Shown: positions 1 to 8,949, counted from the stretch's first letter. The stretch: 64,000 nucleotides of DNA from Halalkalibacter oceani (GCF_023715705.1 NZ_JAMBOS010000016.1:23508-87507); one strand, 5' to 3'. Numbers and translations are program-made. The notes: generated by a model not told the origin, from the letters alone.

Positions 1-200
1 AACGAAAATACCAACAATCTATCGAAAACCTAATCAATATTTAGTGATGGACGCCATTTTTTATTGGGAGGATTAGGACTGTACTGATTAAATAAATCTA
101 GAAAATAGGACCTGTTTTTTTCAACAAAAGGGTGGAAGTAAAGGTAAGCTGTGACAACGGCTGTTGGTTTTGTATGCACTAAAAAAGAAAGGCTGATTTA

Positions 201-785
201 ATGAAGGCAATCAAACAAGGAGGATTCCTTTTATTTGCGATAGGTTCCTTCTATCTCATGTTGATGTTGGTTTCAGGTTGTAGCCCTATCGTTGAGGAGG
301 ATACAAACACTCAATTTAAAACGGTACAGGAAGCGGCATTAGAAAGTGAGCTTGCAGCAGCTGATGTTTTTCATACTGAAGAATTAAGTGAAACGGCATT
401 TGCTTTTTACCAGTCTCAGGAGAGATATGGAATACTGCACTTTTCATTAAAAGAAGATGGTTGGGATTATCAAGGGAGTTCAGGTCACGCTACGGAGGGG
501 GATAGAAAGCCTTTTTCTTTTAGTCAATCAACGTGGCATAAAGGGGATGCTTCTACGGATCACGAAGGCTCCTATACAACTGTATTTTTCGGAGAAATGA
601 GTGACCCTGAAATTAAAAAAATGACGATTGATTATCGCGATGGCAAACGTGATGCAAATCTAATACGAACTAACGGGAGAGCCTATTGGTATCTTGTTTC
701 AGAACAAGATGACGGTACTGAGGGAGTCGACACGGTTTCTGCTTATTCCGCTGAGGGAGAATTGCTTTATCGGAGAGGGGAGTAA
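201..785 (+). CDS. hypothetical lipoprotein
   Basis: A 194-residue protein of unknown function. The N-terminus has a hydrophobic signal segment ending in a lipobox (LVSGC) with the acylated cysteine at residue 27, so the mature protein should be anchored to the outer face of the cytoplasmic membrane. The rest is hydrophilic and acidic, with no domain I recognise. ATG is preceded by a GAAAGG ribosome-binding site. It stands alone, 300 bp upstream of the mannitol operon and probably transcribed separately. No functional call is justified beyond secreted lipoprotein. Confidence 0.75.
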   Translation: MKAIKQGGFLLFAIGSFYLMLMLVSGCSPIVEEDTNTQFKTVQEAALESELAAADVFHTEELSETAFAFYQSQERYGILHFSLKEDGWDYQGSSGHATEGDRKPFSFSQSTWHKGDASTDHEGSYTTVFFGEMSDPEIKKMTIDYRDGKRDANLIRTNGRAYWYLVSEQDDGTEGVDTVSAYSAEGELLYRRGE

Positions 786-980
786 CCGATATACCGCTTC
801 GTAATTAGACTTCACTACGTTGGTGCTGTATGTAGTCCTGCTTTTAAGCTTGAGGGAAAGGAAACGAGCCTTTTTTGCCCCAGGCTTATTTTTTGTGGCA
901 GCAGCTGAAACATCTTCTTCTAAAAGGAAGGATAGTTATTCCACTATAAGGAGACACTTATAACTTGAGAAACGATAGTC

Positions 981-1001
981 TTGTCATAAACAGGGCGACA
1001 A
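981..1001 (+). promoter_or_regulatory. MtlR-box-like operator
   Basis: The 21-bp site has TTGTCA and CGACAA half sites separated by 9 bp. This resembles the TTGNCA...TGNCAA box bound by Bacillus MtlR upstream of mannitol promoters, with one mismatch in the second half. It lies 19 bp upstream of the proposed -35 element, a place where an activator would work. The regulator mtlR is encoded in the same operon. Confidence 0.5.
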
Positions 1002-1019
1002 AGTTAGTTTTCATTGTCA

Positions 1020-1049
1020 TTGAATCCCGCTTTAAGGCTGCTCTATGAT
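1020..1049 (+). promoter_or_regulatory. mtlA promoter (sigma-A)
   Basis: TTGAAT (1020-1025), an 18-bp spacer and TATGAT (1044-1049) lie 42 bp upstream of the mtlA start, immediately downstream of the MtlR-box-like sequence. Confidence 0.55.
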
Positions 1050-1090
1050 TGAGTTAGCAGTTATGATTATTTTTTGAAAGGAAGAATGAA

Positions 1091-3013
1091 ATGGCACAAT
1101 CAAATATGAAAGTGAAAGTGCAGAAGTTTGGTAACTTCCTCAGTTCAATGGTATTGCCGAATATTGGTGCTTTTATTGCATGGGGTTTGATTACAGCTTT
1201 ATTTATACCAACTGGCTTCTTTCCAAATGAAAGCCTTTCCAGTTTGGTAGATCCAATGGTTTCCTACCTGCTGCCGCTTTTAATCGGTTACACGGGAGGA
1301 AAGCTGATTCACGATCATCGAGGAGGGGTTGTCGGGGCGGTTGCGACGATGGGTGTGATCGTCGGCGCGCCGGATACACCGATGTTCTTAGGAGCCATGG
1401 TGATGGGACCGCTCGCCAGTTATGTCATTAAGAAATTTGATCAGGCGATTGATGGAAAGGTCCGGGCAGGCTTTGAAATGCTCGTCAATAATTTCTCTGC
1501 CGGTATTCTCGGTGGGATTTTGGCGATTCTCGCCTTCCTTGGGGTAGGTCCTGCCGTAAACGGCTTTACGCAAATTCTGGTGGCTGGTGTTGACTGGCTG
1601 ATCGATGCCGGGCTCTTGCCATTAACAAGTATTCTGATTGAACCGGCGAAAATTTTATTCTTAAACAACGCGATCAACCACGGTGTGCTGTCTCCGATCG
1701 GGCTGGAGCAGGTGCGGGAAGCGGGCCGCTCGGTGATGTTCCTTCTCGAAGCGAACCCAGGACCTGGTTTAGGGGTGCTGCTCGCGTTCATGCTGTTTGG
1801 CAAAGGGATGGCAAGACAATCTGCACCGGGTGCGGCGCTGATTCACTTTGTCGGCGGGATTCATGAAATTTACTTCCCTTATGTATTAATGAAGCCAATG
1901 TTATTAGTATCGGTCATTCTTGGTGGTATGAGTGGGGTTTTCACCCTCGTCCTATTAGGTGGGGGACTTGTTTCACCGGCTTCTCCTGGTAGTATTATTG
2001 CGATTACTCTTGTAACGGCTCCGGAAGGGATGGTTTATATCGCAAACTATGCCGCCATCCTCGTTTCAACTGTTGTGTCGTTCGTCATTTCGGCGATCGT
2101 ACTGAAGTCAGGCAAGCAGACAGAAGAGGATCTGGACGAAGCAACAAAGAAAATGGAGCAAATGAAGGGTAAGAAGAGCTCGGTTGCCGAACAGGTGACA
2201 GGTGGAGCAGGAAATAACAAAACTTTGCCGAAAGAGGTCAGTAAGATTGTTTTTGCCTGCGATGCCGGAATGGGATCAAGCGCGATGGGCGCCTCGCTGC
2301 TCAAGAAGAAAGTAAAAGAAGCAGAGCTTGATGTGACGGTTACGAATACAGCGATCAGCAATATTCCGGCTGACGCCGAGGTCGTGATCACGCAGGAAGA
2401 GCTGACGCCGCGTGCGCGTAATAAGGCACCTGACGCTTACCACATTTCAGTCGATAACTTCTTATCAAGTCCGGAGTACGATAAGCTGATTGCCGGCCTG
2501 CAAAATGGCATTACCGGAGAACAGGCAGAGCTAATCGAACAGGCTGAGAAAGACGCTGCGGACGTCGAGCCGAATCTCGATCAAGATGATGATCTGTTGC
2601 TTGAAGAGAACATTTTCATCGGCCAGAAGTTCGCGACGAAGGAAGAAGCGATTCGCTTTGCTGGTGAAGCGCTGGTGAAGGCCGGATATGTGGAAGACAA
2701 CTATGTAGAAGCGATGTTGGAACGAGAGGAGATTACCTCGACGTACATGGGTAACAATGTCGCGATCCCGCACGGAACGGAAGAGGCAAAGAAGGCGGTC
2801 ATTAAATCCGGTTTCACAGTTGTCCAAGTGCCGGACGGCGTTGATTTTAATGGTGAGCAGGCCAAGCTGATTTTCGGGATTGCCGGAAAAGACGGGACGC
2901 ATTTAGAAATCCTTTCAGGCATTGCTGTTATTTGTTCGGAGCAGGGAAATGTCGATCAAATGGTTGAAGCGAAATCAGCTAAAGAATTAATGGAGATTAT
3001 TAACCGCAAATAA
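1091..3013 (+). CDS. mtlA: PTS mannitol transporter subunit IICBA
   Basis: This permease takes up and phosphorylates D-mannitol to mannitol-1-phosphate using the PEP phosphotransferase chain. The order is a membrane IIC domain (about residues 1-340, many hydrophobic segments), a IIB domain with the phosphocysteine in ACDAGMGSS (Cys390), and a C-terminal IIA domain with the phosphohistidine in AIPHG (His561). At 640 residues it is the full three-domain form, as in E. coli MtlA, whereas B. subtilis carries IIA on a separate MtlF. ATG is preceded by AAAGGAAG. It is followed by mtlR and mtlD, so this is a complete mannitol operon. Confidence 0.96.
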   Translation: MAQSNMKVKVQKFGNFLSSMVLPNIGAFIAWGLITALFIPTGFFPNESLSSLVDPMVSYLLPLLIGYTGGKLIHDHRGGVVGAVATMGVIVGAPDTPMFLGAMVMGPLASYVIKKFDQAIDGKVRAGFEMLVNNFSAGILGGILAILAFLGVGPAVNGFTQILVAGVDWLIDAGLLPLTSILIEPAKILFLNNAINHGVLSPIGLEQVREAGRSVMFLLEANPGPGLGVLLAFMLFGKGMARQSAPGAALIHFVGGIHEIYFPYVLMKPMLLVSVILGGMSGVFTLVLLGGGLVSPASPGSIIAITLVTAPEGMVYIANYAAILVSTVVSFVISAIVLKSGKQTEEDLDEATKKMEQMKGKKSSVAEQVTGGAGNNKTLPKEVSKIVFACDAGMGSSAMGASLLKKKVKEAELDVTVTNTAISNIPADAEVVITQEELTPRARNKAPDAYHISVDNFLSSPEYDKLIAGLQNGITGEQAELIEQAEKDAADVEPNLDQDDDLLLEENIFIGQKFATKEEAIRFAGEALVKAGYVEDNYVEAMLEREEITSTYMGNNVAIPHGTEEAKKAVIKSGFTVVQVPDGVDFNGEQAKLIFGIAGKDGTHLEILSGIAVICSEQGNVDQMVEAKSAKELMEIINRK

Positions 3014-3139
3014 ATGCGCTTGTGCGCCGGGGCCGGCCGGAAGGAGGGAGGCAACGGCGCGCTTAAGCACGCAAATTCCACTTCTCTGTTGCTTTTTTCT
3101 CTTGGAAGAAACACCTAATAAGTGAAATGAGTGAGAAGA

Positions 3140-5206
3140 ATGTTTATAACCTCAAGGGAAAAATCTATTATTGATCTCATCGTCAAAACATCTGGAAAGC
3201 ATACCGTTCATTCTCTGGCGACCTATTTAAATGTCAGTGTCCGAACGATTCAAAGGGATCTGAAATCGATCGAGAAAATGTTGCAGCAATTTGAATTAGG
3301 AGTAGACCGCACCGGAAATGAAGGGTTGTTTATTAAGGGGAAAAATGAACAGATTTACAGATTGATCCAGCATTTGGCGAGCGTTGATCCAACTGATGAG
3401 ACACCTGAGGAACGCAAGCTGAAACTGCTCGTGACACTGCTGCATGAAGGCCCCTCTTTTAAAAAGCAGGTTCTCGCCCAACAGCTTGGGGTCAGCGGGG
3501 CGACATTAACCTCCTACCTCGATGATATAGCAGACTGGTTAAGTAAATTTTCAATTACGTTAACGAGAAAAAGAGGGGTTGGAATTGAACTGGTGGCGCA
3601 TGAAGAGAACAAGCGCCATGCTTTAGCCAGCTATGTGCTCATTTATTTTTATGAGGATTTGCTGGAAAGTTTATATTTGCTGCAGCAAGGGAAGAAAACA
3701 GATCACATTCTCGGCTATTTTGTGCCTGAGTATTTTGGCGCGATTGACGAACTGCTCCAGCGGGAAGCTAAGAAAGCGCAAATCAGTCTGGCAGACAGTG
3801 ATTATATCGGTTTAATTGTTCATATTTGCCTGTCAATGCAACGGACGGAGCATCATTTTCTGTTGGAGCTGGATTATCCAATTGAAAATGATCAGACAGC
3901 CGAGTTTCAATGGATGGCAAAAATTTGCCGGGAGCTGAAGGAGAGTCTCTCGATTCCGATTACGGAGAACGACATTTACTTTTTAACAGTCATTTTAAGA
4001 GGCTCGAAAGTTCAGACGGATGAGTCCGTCTATTATGACAGCATCGTGCTGGGAAAGCTGTTAAAGGACGTCATTAACGAGGTTTCGGCCAAGCTGCATG
4101 TTAATTTGGCCGATGACTTCTCCCTTTACCGCGGCTTGCTTGCCCACATGGCTCCTGCGATCTACCGGCTGAAGCAGCAGTTCGACTTATTTAATCCGCT
4201 GACGGAGGATATCAAAAGAAAATACCCCGTTCTCTTTATCGTTGTAAAACAAAGCCTTGAGAGACACTTTAAAGATATCACCTTTCCTGAAGATGAAGTT
4301 GCTTTTATCGTCCTCCACTTTGGCTCGGCGTTATTGATGAGAGAAGAAAAGGTTAGCATCAAAGCGGTCGTTGTCTGTCCGACAGGGATCGGTACATCGA
4401 AAATGCTGGCAAGCCGGATCAAAAACGAAGTAGCTGAAATTAAGACGGTCGATATAGTGTCGATTAAGGATTTTCAAACGGAAGATCTTGAGGAATATGA
4501 CCTTGTTATTTCCACAGTGCGGCTCCCTTTTACGAATATAGATTACATTTTGGTGGGTCCGCTGCTTGATGATCACGATATTGAAATCATTCAGCAGCAT
4601 TTGCAGCGAAATGTAGAGCGGGTAACTAGAAACAAGCACTATTTAGCCCCTGACAATCAGCCTGCCCGTCTTCCTGCGATCCGGATTCTTTTGCAGGAGA
4701 TCAAGGATGTCTATTCCAGTATGGAGGCGATTCTCGATCATTTTAATGTATTTCATCATTCCGGCGATGATTATTGGCATGTGTTAGAGGAGATGGTGGA
4801 ACAGGCGGAGCATGGCGGACTTCTCGCGAATCCAGCTGAAGTTATCGAGCGACTGAAGGAGCGGGAGCACACGGGAGGTCTTGGTATCCCGCAGACGACG
4901 ATGGCTCTTTACCATTGCCGGGCAGAAGGGGTGCATGAGCTGATTTTTCAGGTAGCTCATTTTGAGCAGCCGTGCCGGGTGAAAGGAATGGATGGGGAAG
5001 TGATGCCGGTCAAAAACCTGTTGTTAATGCTTGCCCCAGAGAATATGAGCAACAGGGAGCAGGAAATACTGAGTATGATTAGTACAAGCTTAATCGAGAG
5101 TGATCGGGCGATGATGGTCTTCTCATCGGCGAATGAAACGATGATCCGCCAAAAGCTGGAGGAATTATTTTTAGATTATTTACAAAATCAATTGATAAAG
5201 GACTGA
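3140..5206 (+). CDS. mtlR: mannitol operon transcriptional activator MtlR
   Basis: This is a BglG/DeoR-type multidomain PTS-controlled activator of about 688 residues. An N-terminal HTH (HSLATYLNVSVRTIQRDLK) is followed by a second winged helix, two PRD domains, a GatB-like IIB domain (VVVCPTGIGTSKM) and a C-terminal IIA(Mtl)-like domain. In the IIA-like domain the canonical IPH is replaced by GIPQ, and the conserved ALYH histidine (about residue 592) is the likely phosphosite, as in other MtlR proteins. An ATG at 3140 (MFITSREK) fits the family start better than the GTG three codons upstream. It sits between mtlA and mtlD and should be controlled by phosphorylation from MtlA and HPr. Confidence 0.92.
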   Translation: MFITSREKSIIDLIVKTSGKHTVHSLATYLNVSVRTIQRDLKSIEKMLQQFELGVDRTGNEGLFIKGKNEQIYRLIQHLASVDPTDETPEERKLKLLVTLLHEGPSFKKQVLAQQLGVSGATLTSYLDDIADWLSKFSITLTRKRGVGIELVAHEENKRHALASYVLIYFYEDLLESLYLLQQGKKTDHILGYFVPEYFGAIDELLQREAKKAQISLADSDYIGLIVHICLSMQRTEHHFLLELDYPIENDQTAEFQWMAKICRELKESLSIPITENDIYFLTVILRGSKVQTDESVYYDSIVLGKLLKDVINEVSAKLHVNLADDFSLYRGLLAHMAPAIYRLKQQFDLFNPLTEDIKRKYPVLFIVVKQSLERHFKDITFPEDEVAFIVLHFGSALLMREEKVSIKAVVVCPTGIGTSKMLASRIKNEVAEIKTVDIVSIKDFQTEDLEEYDLVISTVRLPFTNIDYILVGPLLDDHDIEIIQQHLQRNVERVTRNKHYLAPDNQPARLPAIRILLQEIKDVYSSMEAILDHFNVFHHSGDDYWHVLEEMVEQAEHGGLLANPAEVIERLKEREHTGGLGIPQTTMALYHCRAEGVHELIFQVAHFEQPCRVKGMDGEVMPVKNLLLMLAPENMSNREQEILSMISTSLIESDRAMMVFSSANETMIRQKLEELFLDYLQNQLIKD

Positions 5207-5212
5207 TTTAGT

Positions 5213-6355
5213 TTGAAGCAAGCTGTCCATTTTGGAGCAGGGAACATCGGTAGAGGGTTTATCGGGTCCTTATTTTCCCAGTCCGGCTACCATGTCACCT
5301 TTGTCGATATTGCGGAGCAAATTATTAACCAGCTAAATGAAAAACAGCGTTACGACGTCATACTGGCGACAGAGCAGAAAGAAGCGGTAACGATAGACAA
5401 TGTGTCCGGGTTAAATAACTTAAGCCAGGAGAACGAAGTCATCGAAGCGATTGGGAACGCCACCTATTTGACTACCGCGATCGGTCCGGCTATTTTACCA
5501 AGGATCGCGCCGTTAATCGCCCGCGGAATTGCTAAGAGAATCGCTGACACAGATGAAAAGTTATATGTAATCGCCTGCGAAAACCAAATCGGGGCGACAG
5601 ATATGTTAAAGCAGCATATTATCGATCAGCTTGATGGGAAAGAAAAGAGCAGGCTCGAAGGAAGGGTGTTTTTCTTCAATTCCGCTGTTGACCGGATCGT
5701 CCCGATTCAGGTGCAGGATTCTCTCAATGTGCTCGTTGAACCTTACTTTGAATGGGTCGTCGAAACGAACGAGCAAATTCCTGAAGTTGATGGAATGAAA
5801 ATCGTCGAAGCGCTTGCCCCTTTTATTGAGCGCAAGTTATTTACGGTTAACACGGGTCATGCGGTGATCGCCTATTTCGGCTATCTCGAAGGAAAAGCGA
5901 CGATTGATCAGACATTGGCAGATGAGAAGATTGCAACTCAGGTTGAGGAGACATTGAAGGAGACGGGGGCTTATCTTGTCAAAGAGTATGGTCTGGATGA
6001 AACCGATCATTTGTCTTATATTCAAAAAATTATTAACCGGTTTAAAAACCCGTATTTGAACGATGGCGTGACGCGGGTGGGAAGAGCGCCAATCCGCAAG
6101 CTGGGTCCTGAAGATAGACTGATTCGCCCGGCAACACAGGCGCAAAAAGCCGGCTTGCCTTATCACAATCTTGCTAAGGCGATCGCCGCCGCGTTGCTGT
6201 TTGATGATCCGGCCGATCAGGAAGCGCAGGATCTTCAGAAAATGATTCAGGAGAACGGACCCGCCTATGTGTTGAAAACAGTCAGCGGGCTGGAGGAAAA
6301 CAGTGAAGTGGCGCAAGAGGTGCTTCGCCAGTATCATATACTGAAAAGCAGATAA
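5213..6355 (+). CDS. mtlD: mannitol-1-phosphate 5-dehydrogenase
   Basis: Oxidises mannitol-1-phosphate to fructose-6-phosphate with NAD in the cytoplasm, the second step of mannitol use. The N-terminal Rossmann motif FGAGNIGRG (residues 7-15) and the C-terminal segment with RVGRAPIRKLGPEDRL, which carries the conserved catalytic lysine, are characteristic. Its length of 380 residues is standard. The start is TTG, 4 bp after the mtlR stop, so translation is probably coupled. It is the last gene of the operon and is followed by a strong terminator. Confidence 0.95.
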   Translation: MKQAVHFGAGNIGRGFIGSLFSQSGYHVTFVDIAEQIINQLNEKQRYDVILATEQKEAVTIDNVSGLNNLSQENEVIEAIGNATYLTTAIGPAILPRIAPLIARGIAKRIADTDEKLYVIACENQIGATDMLKQHIIDQLDGKEKSRLEGRVFFFNSAVDRIVPIQVQDSLNVLVEPYFEWVVETNEQIPEVDGMKIVEALAPFIERKLFTVNTGHAVIAYFGYLEGKATIDQTLADEKIATQVEETLKETGAYLVKEYGLDETDHLSYIQKIINRFKNPYLNDGVTRVGRAPIRKLGPEDRLIRPATQAQKAGLPYHNLAKAIAAALLFDDPADQEAQDLQKMIQENGPAYVLKTVSGLEENSEVAQEVLRQYHILKSR

Positions 6356-6399
6356 CTGCTTCCTTTGTTAATCGGCTTCGTGTTATGGCAAAGAATATC

Positions 6400-6440
6400 A
6401 ATATCCCCGGAGAGGCAAATCCAGCCTTTTCGGGGATATT
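6400..6440. terminator. bidirectional terminator between mtlD and lysE-like gene
   Basis: The arms AATATCCCC and GGGGATATT enclose an inner GGAGAGG/CCTTTTC-type pairing. The hairpin lies between the convergent mtlD and LysE-family genes and can serve both. Confidence 0.7.
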
Positions 6441-6444
6441 CACG

Positions 6445-7080
6445 CTATTGCTGTTTTTCCAGTGCTAATTTAATTCCGAACCCGATTAAAATGCCCCCTG
6501 TTGCCTTATCCATCATCCGCTGAACGTTGGCCGACATCAGCCAATTGCGTAAATAGTTGATAAAACAGACATAGAGTAGAAACCACGTGATCGATAAGAC
6601 GGTGTGGATGATCCCCATCATCATGAGCTGGGCAGTTACCGGAATCGCACTGCTGCTGCTGACAAACTGCGGGAGGAAAGTAAGATAAAACAGGGCGACT
6701 TTCGGATTGAGAACATTGGACATCAACCCTTGTTTATACGCTGATGTGCGGCGCCTCGTTTGATCATCCTGCTTTGTCATGTGAGCCATCTTCCCCTGCT
6801 TGTTTGCCTGAAAAAATGAAGAAGCCCCGAGATAAATTAAATAAATCGCCCCGATGTATTTCACAATTTCAAAGGCCAGTGCTGACTGCATTAAAACAAC
6901 AGAAAGGCCAAAAGCCGCGGCACACGTATGAACTAAAGTGCCTGTCGTTATTCCTAACGCCATTTTGTAGCCATGTTGCCGGCCGTCGGCAATGGTCCTT
7001 TTCGTGATAAGCGCGGTATCAATGCCGGGGCTCAAGACGATAAATAAGGTCAGCAGTAAAAACGGAAAGAAATCATTCAT
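6445..7080 (-). CDS. LysE/RhtB family amino-acid exporter
   Basis: A 211-residue membrane protein with about six hydrophobic segments. The N-terminal FIVLSPGIDTALI stretch and the central GLMSNVLNPKVALFYLTFLPQFV motif are typical of the LysE/RhtB/YggA exporters, which expel amino acids or related metabolites. I chose the ATG at 7080, preceded by GAGGAG at good spacing, over an upstream in-frame start that would add an unlike 33-residue tail. It stands alone and is convergent with mtlD. Its substrate cannot be predicted. Confidence 0.88.
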   Translation of the reverse strand: MNDFFPFLLLTLFIVLSPGIDTALITKRTIADGRQHGYKMALGITTGTLVHTCAAAFGLSVVLMQSALAFEIVKYIGAIYLIYLGASSFFQANKQGKMAHMTKQDDQTRRRTSAYKQGLMSNVLNPKVALFYLTFLPQFVSSSSAIPVTAQLMMMGIIHTVLSITWFLLYVCFINYLRNWLMSANVQRMMDKATGGILIGFGIKLALEKQQ

Positions 7081-7286
7081 ATTCTCACTCCTCGGCAGTG
7101 TTGGTGGAAAGTGTAATTTACCATTTGTTAAATATAAGTTAACAAAAATGACTAAAAAAAGGAAATGATTTTTTATCAATGCTATCTTCTTTTTGTTTCT
7201 GCCGCTATAATGTGTTTTCAGAAAATAACCATGAAATGAACAATATGAATAGTAAGAAAGTTTTCTATTCTACTCCACTCATTTTT

Positions 7287-7913
7287 TCACGAAGCTGTAA
7301 AATTTATCGTACTTGCTGTCCGGTGCGCGGTTTCCTCACCGAGCAGTTTTTTGACAACGTGCAAAGCCATATTGATTCCCGCTGAGACGCCAGCTGAGGT
7401 GACCACCGTCCCTTCGTCAACGAATTTTCCTTCTCTGACGACGTCGATGTCCGGATGACGTGTTTCCAGTAATCTTAATGCCGAGTGGTGAGTTGTTGCG
7501 CGCTTCCCTGCCAGCGCACCGGATTGCGCCACGAACAGTGCGCCGGTACAGACGGAGGCGATCAGTTTATCATGATAGGAGGCAATCCAGTCAATGATTG
7601 CTTTGTTTTGCGAAACAGCGGTAATCGCTTTTAGCGGTCCGCCGGGTACAATGATGACATCAAAGCTCGGACAATTCGCCAAACTATAGTCGGGAGAGAC
7701 GATTAATCCGTGATTGACGTGAACGTCCTGGCCGTTCTCCGAAACTGTATGAACGAGAAAAGGCTTCTTTTCTCGCGGTAAGTCACCTTTAAGCAGGTGG
7801 TTTACATCTTCCCTCTCATACGTCGTCATATTAAAAACTTCATACGGCCCAGCGAAGTCGAGCGCATCAACATGATCAAACAGCAAAATTCCAACGTTAT
7901 ACTGGTTAGGCAT
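7287..7913 (-). CDS. DJ-1/PfpI family protein
   Basis: A 208-residue class I glutamine-amidotransferase-like protein. VGILLFDHVDALDFAGPYEVF at the start and the nucleophile-elbow cysteine in ASVCTGALFVA are the hallmarks of the DJ-1/PfpI/ThiJ family, which includes isonitrile hydratases and stress chaperone/glyoxalase-like proteins. No AraC HTH is fused to it. The ATG at 7913 has AAGGGGG 6 bp upstream; the upstream ATG overlaps that ribosome-binding site. Its promoter region contains an inverted repeat described separately. The substrate is unknown. Confidence 0.85.
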   Translation of the reverse strand: MPNQYNVGILLFDHVDALDFAGPYEVFNMTTYEREDVNHLLKGDLPREKKPFLVHTVSENGQDVHVNHGLIVSPDYSLANCPSFDVIIVPGGPLKAITAVSQNKAIIDWIASYHDKLIASVCTGALFVAQSGALAGKRATTHHSALRLLETRHPDIDVVREGKFVDEGTVVTSAGVSAGINMALHVVKKLLGEETAHRTASTINFTAS

Positions 7914-7935
7914 TAAATTCCCCCTTTTTGTCATA

Positions 7936-7952
7936 ATACCCTATATGGGTAT
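7936..7952. promoter_or_regulatory. inverted repeat, possible operator of the DJ-1/PfpI gene
   Basis: ATACCC and GGGTAT are separated by TATAT, a perfect 6-bp dyad about 23 bp upstream of the DJ-1/PfpI start. The shape resembles operators of CsoR/FrmR-type repressors, but no such regulator gene is in the window. Confidence 0.4.
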
Positions 7953-7996
7953 ATGGAGCAAGTGGAGAGAAAGTGAAATTTTTTTAGGATTCGCTC

Positions 7997-8027
7997 TTTA
8001 CATTGACGCTGCGTAAACGTTTATAGT
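7997..8027 (+). promoter_or_regulatory. MerR-type promoter with 19-bp spacer
   Basis: TTTACA (7997-8002) and TATAGT (8022-8027) are separated by 19 bp, the over-long spacing typical of MerR-activated promoters. The spacer region carries an imperfect dyad (TTTAC...GTAAA, 7997-8015). This points to autoregulation by the MerR-TipAS protein that follows. Confidence 0.6.
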
Positions 8028-8049
8028 GAAGGAGTCAGGAGGTGAAGTG

Positions 8050-8820
8050 ATGGAATATACGGTGCAAAAACTGGCGCAAATGGCGGGAGTGACGAGCCGA
8101 ACAATTCGTTATTATGATGAAATCGGGATTCTGAAGCCGGCAAGAATCAATTCATCCGGGTATCGGATCTATGGACAGGCGGAGGTCGATAAGCTGCAGC
8201 AAATTTTGTTTTACCGCGAGCTGGAAGTAGATCTTGAACGGATCAAGGAGATCGTCACCTCTCCGACCTTCAATGAAGTAAAGACATTGAAAGAGCATCG
8301 CGATAAGCTTCTGACAAAGCAAAAGCAGCTGGATGCGTTGATTGCCACTGTGGAAAAGACGTTGGCTGCAAAGGAAGGGAGAATAACGATGAGTGACAGC
8401 GAAAAGTTTGAAGCGTTTAAACAGACGTTAGTAGATGAGAACGAGCGAAAGTATGGCGCGGAAATAAGAGAGAAATACGGGGAGAAGACTGTTGAGCATT
8501 CAAATGCTGCATTGAAAAGCATGACGAAGGAGCAGTATGCCGAGATGGAAAGGCTCGGCGAGGAAGTTCTGGATGTGTTGCATGAGGCGTTTTTAACAGG
8601 CGATCCGGCGGGGGAGCTGGCGCAAAAGGCGGCCGATCTGCATCGCCAATGGCTCGGCTTTACGTGGGCGAGCTATTCCAAGGAGGCGCACGCCGGTCTG
8701 GCGCAAATGTATGTCGATGATGAACGGTTCACGGCATTTTATGATAAGAAGCAGCCCGGGATGGCCGCTTTTCTGCGCGATGCGATTCATATTTATACCG
8801 GATTGGAAAACGGTAATTAA
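8050..8820 (+). CDS. MerR family regulator with TipAS antibiotic-recognition domain
   Basis: A 256-residue regulator. The N-terminal MerR winged helix (YTVQKLAQMAGVTSRTIRYY) is followed by a coiled-coil dimerisation helix and a C-terminal TipAS-like domain (about residues 125-256), which in TipAL/Mta-type proteins binds drugs. The ATG at 8050 has AGGAGG 7 bp upstream; an in-frame start 24 bases upstream would overlap the -10 element. It should act on a promoter with a 19-bp spacer directly upstream. It is followed by a terminator and then by the leader-controlled rRNA methyltransferase, suggesting an antibiotic-response neighbourhood, though the two transcription units look separate. Confidence 0.9.
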   Translation: MEYTVQKLAQMAGVTSRTIRYYDEIGILKPARINSSGYRIYGQAEVDKLQQILFYRELEVDLERIKEIVTSPTFNEVKTLKEHRDKLLTKQKQLDALIATVEKTLAAKEGRITMSDSEKFEAFKQTLVDENERKYGAEIREKYGEKTVEHSNAALKSMTKEQYAEMERLGEEVLDVLHEAFLTGDPAGELAQKAADLHRQWLGFTWASYSKEAHAGLAQMYVDDERFTAFYDKKQPGMAAFLRDAIHIYTGLENGN

Positions 8821-8823
8821 TCG

Positions 8824-8865
8824 AGAAAGGCGGCGGATTTTCCGTCCGGCCGCCTTTCTATATGA
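8824..8865 (+). terminator. terminator after the MerR-TipAS gene
   Basis: GAAAGGCGGC and GCCGCCTTTC form a perfect 10-bp stem immediately after the stop codon, with a short T-containing tail. Confidence 0.75.
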
Positions 8866-8885
8866 GGACCCCCTCATCCGTGCTT

Positions 8886-8914
8886 TTGACATTGGGTGGA
8901 CGAGAAACTATAAT
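8886..8914 (+). promoter_or_regulatory. consensus sigma-A promoter of the leader-rlmA unit
   Basis: TTGACA (8886-8891), a 17-bp spacer and TATAAT (8909-8914) match the consensus exactly. Transcription would begin near 8921, about 30 nt before the leader-peptide ATG and 430 nt before the methyltransferase. Confidence 0.85.
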
Positions 8915-8949
8915 AAATAATATAGCAGGTTATGGAGGATTATTAAAAA

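Larger units (their letters stand above)
786..1090 (+). other. intergenic region upstream of mtlA
   Basis: No gene is seen here. A weak hairpin with a T-run lies near 850-895 (GGG-AAAGG against CCTTT-TTTGCCC) and may end the lipoprotein transcript. The 3' part holds an MtlR-box-like site and a sigma-A promoter for mtlA, listed separately. Confidence 0.5.

Noticed and set aside
1..200. Coding sequence at the left edge
   Set aside because: Only AT-rich non-coding sequence with no frame, signal or structure that can be supported.
3014..3130. Antitermination (RAT-like) site between mtlA and mtlR
   Set aside because: There are G+C-rich complementary words (GTGCGCCG / CGGCGCGC), but no clear terminator with a T-run, and MtlR of this type is a DNA-binding activator rather than an RNA antiterminator.
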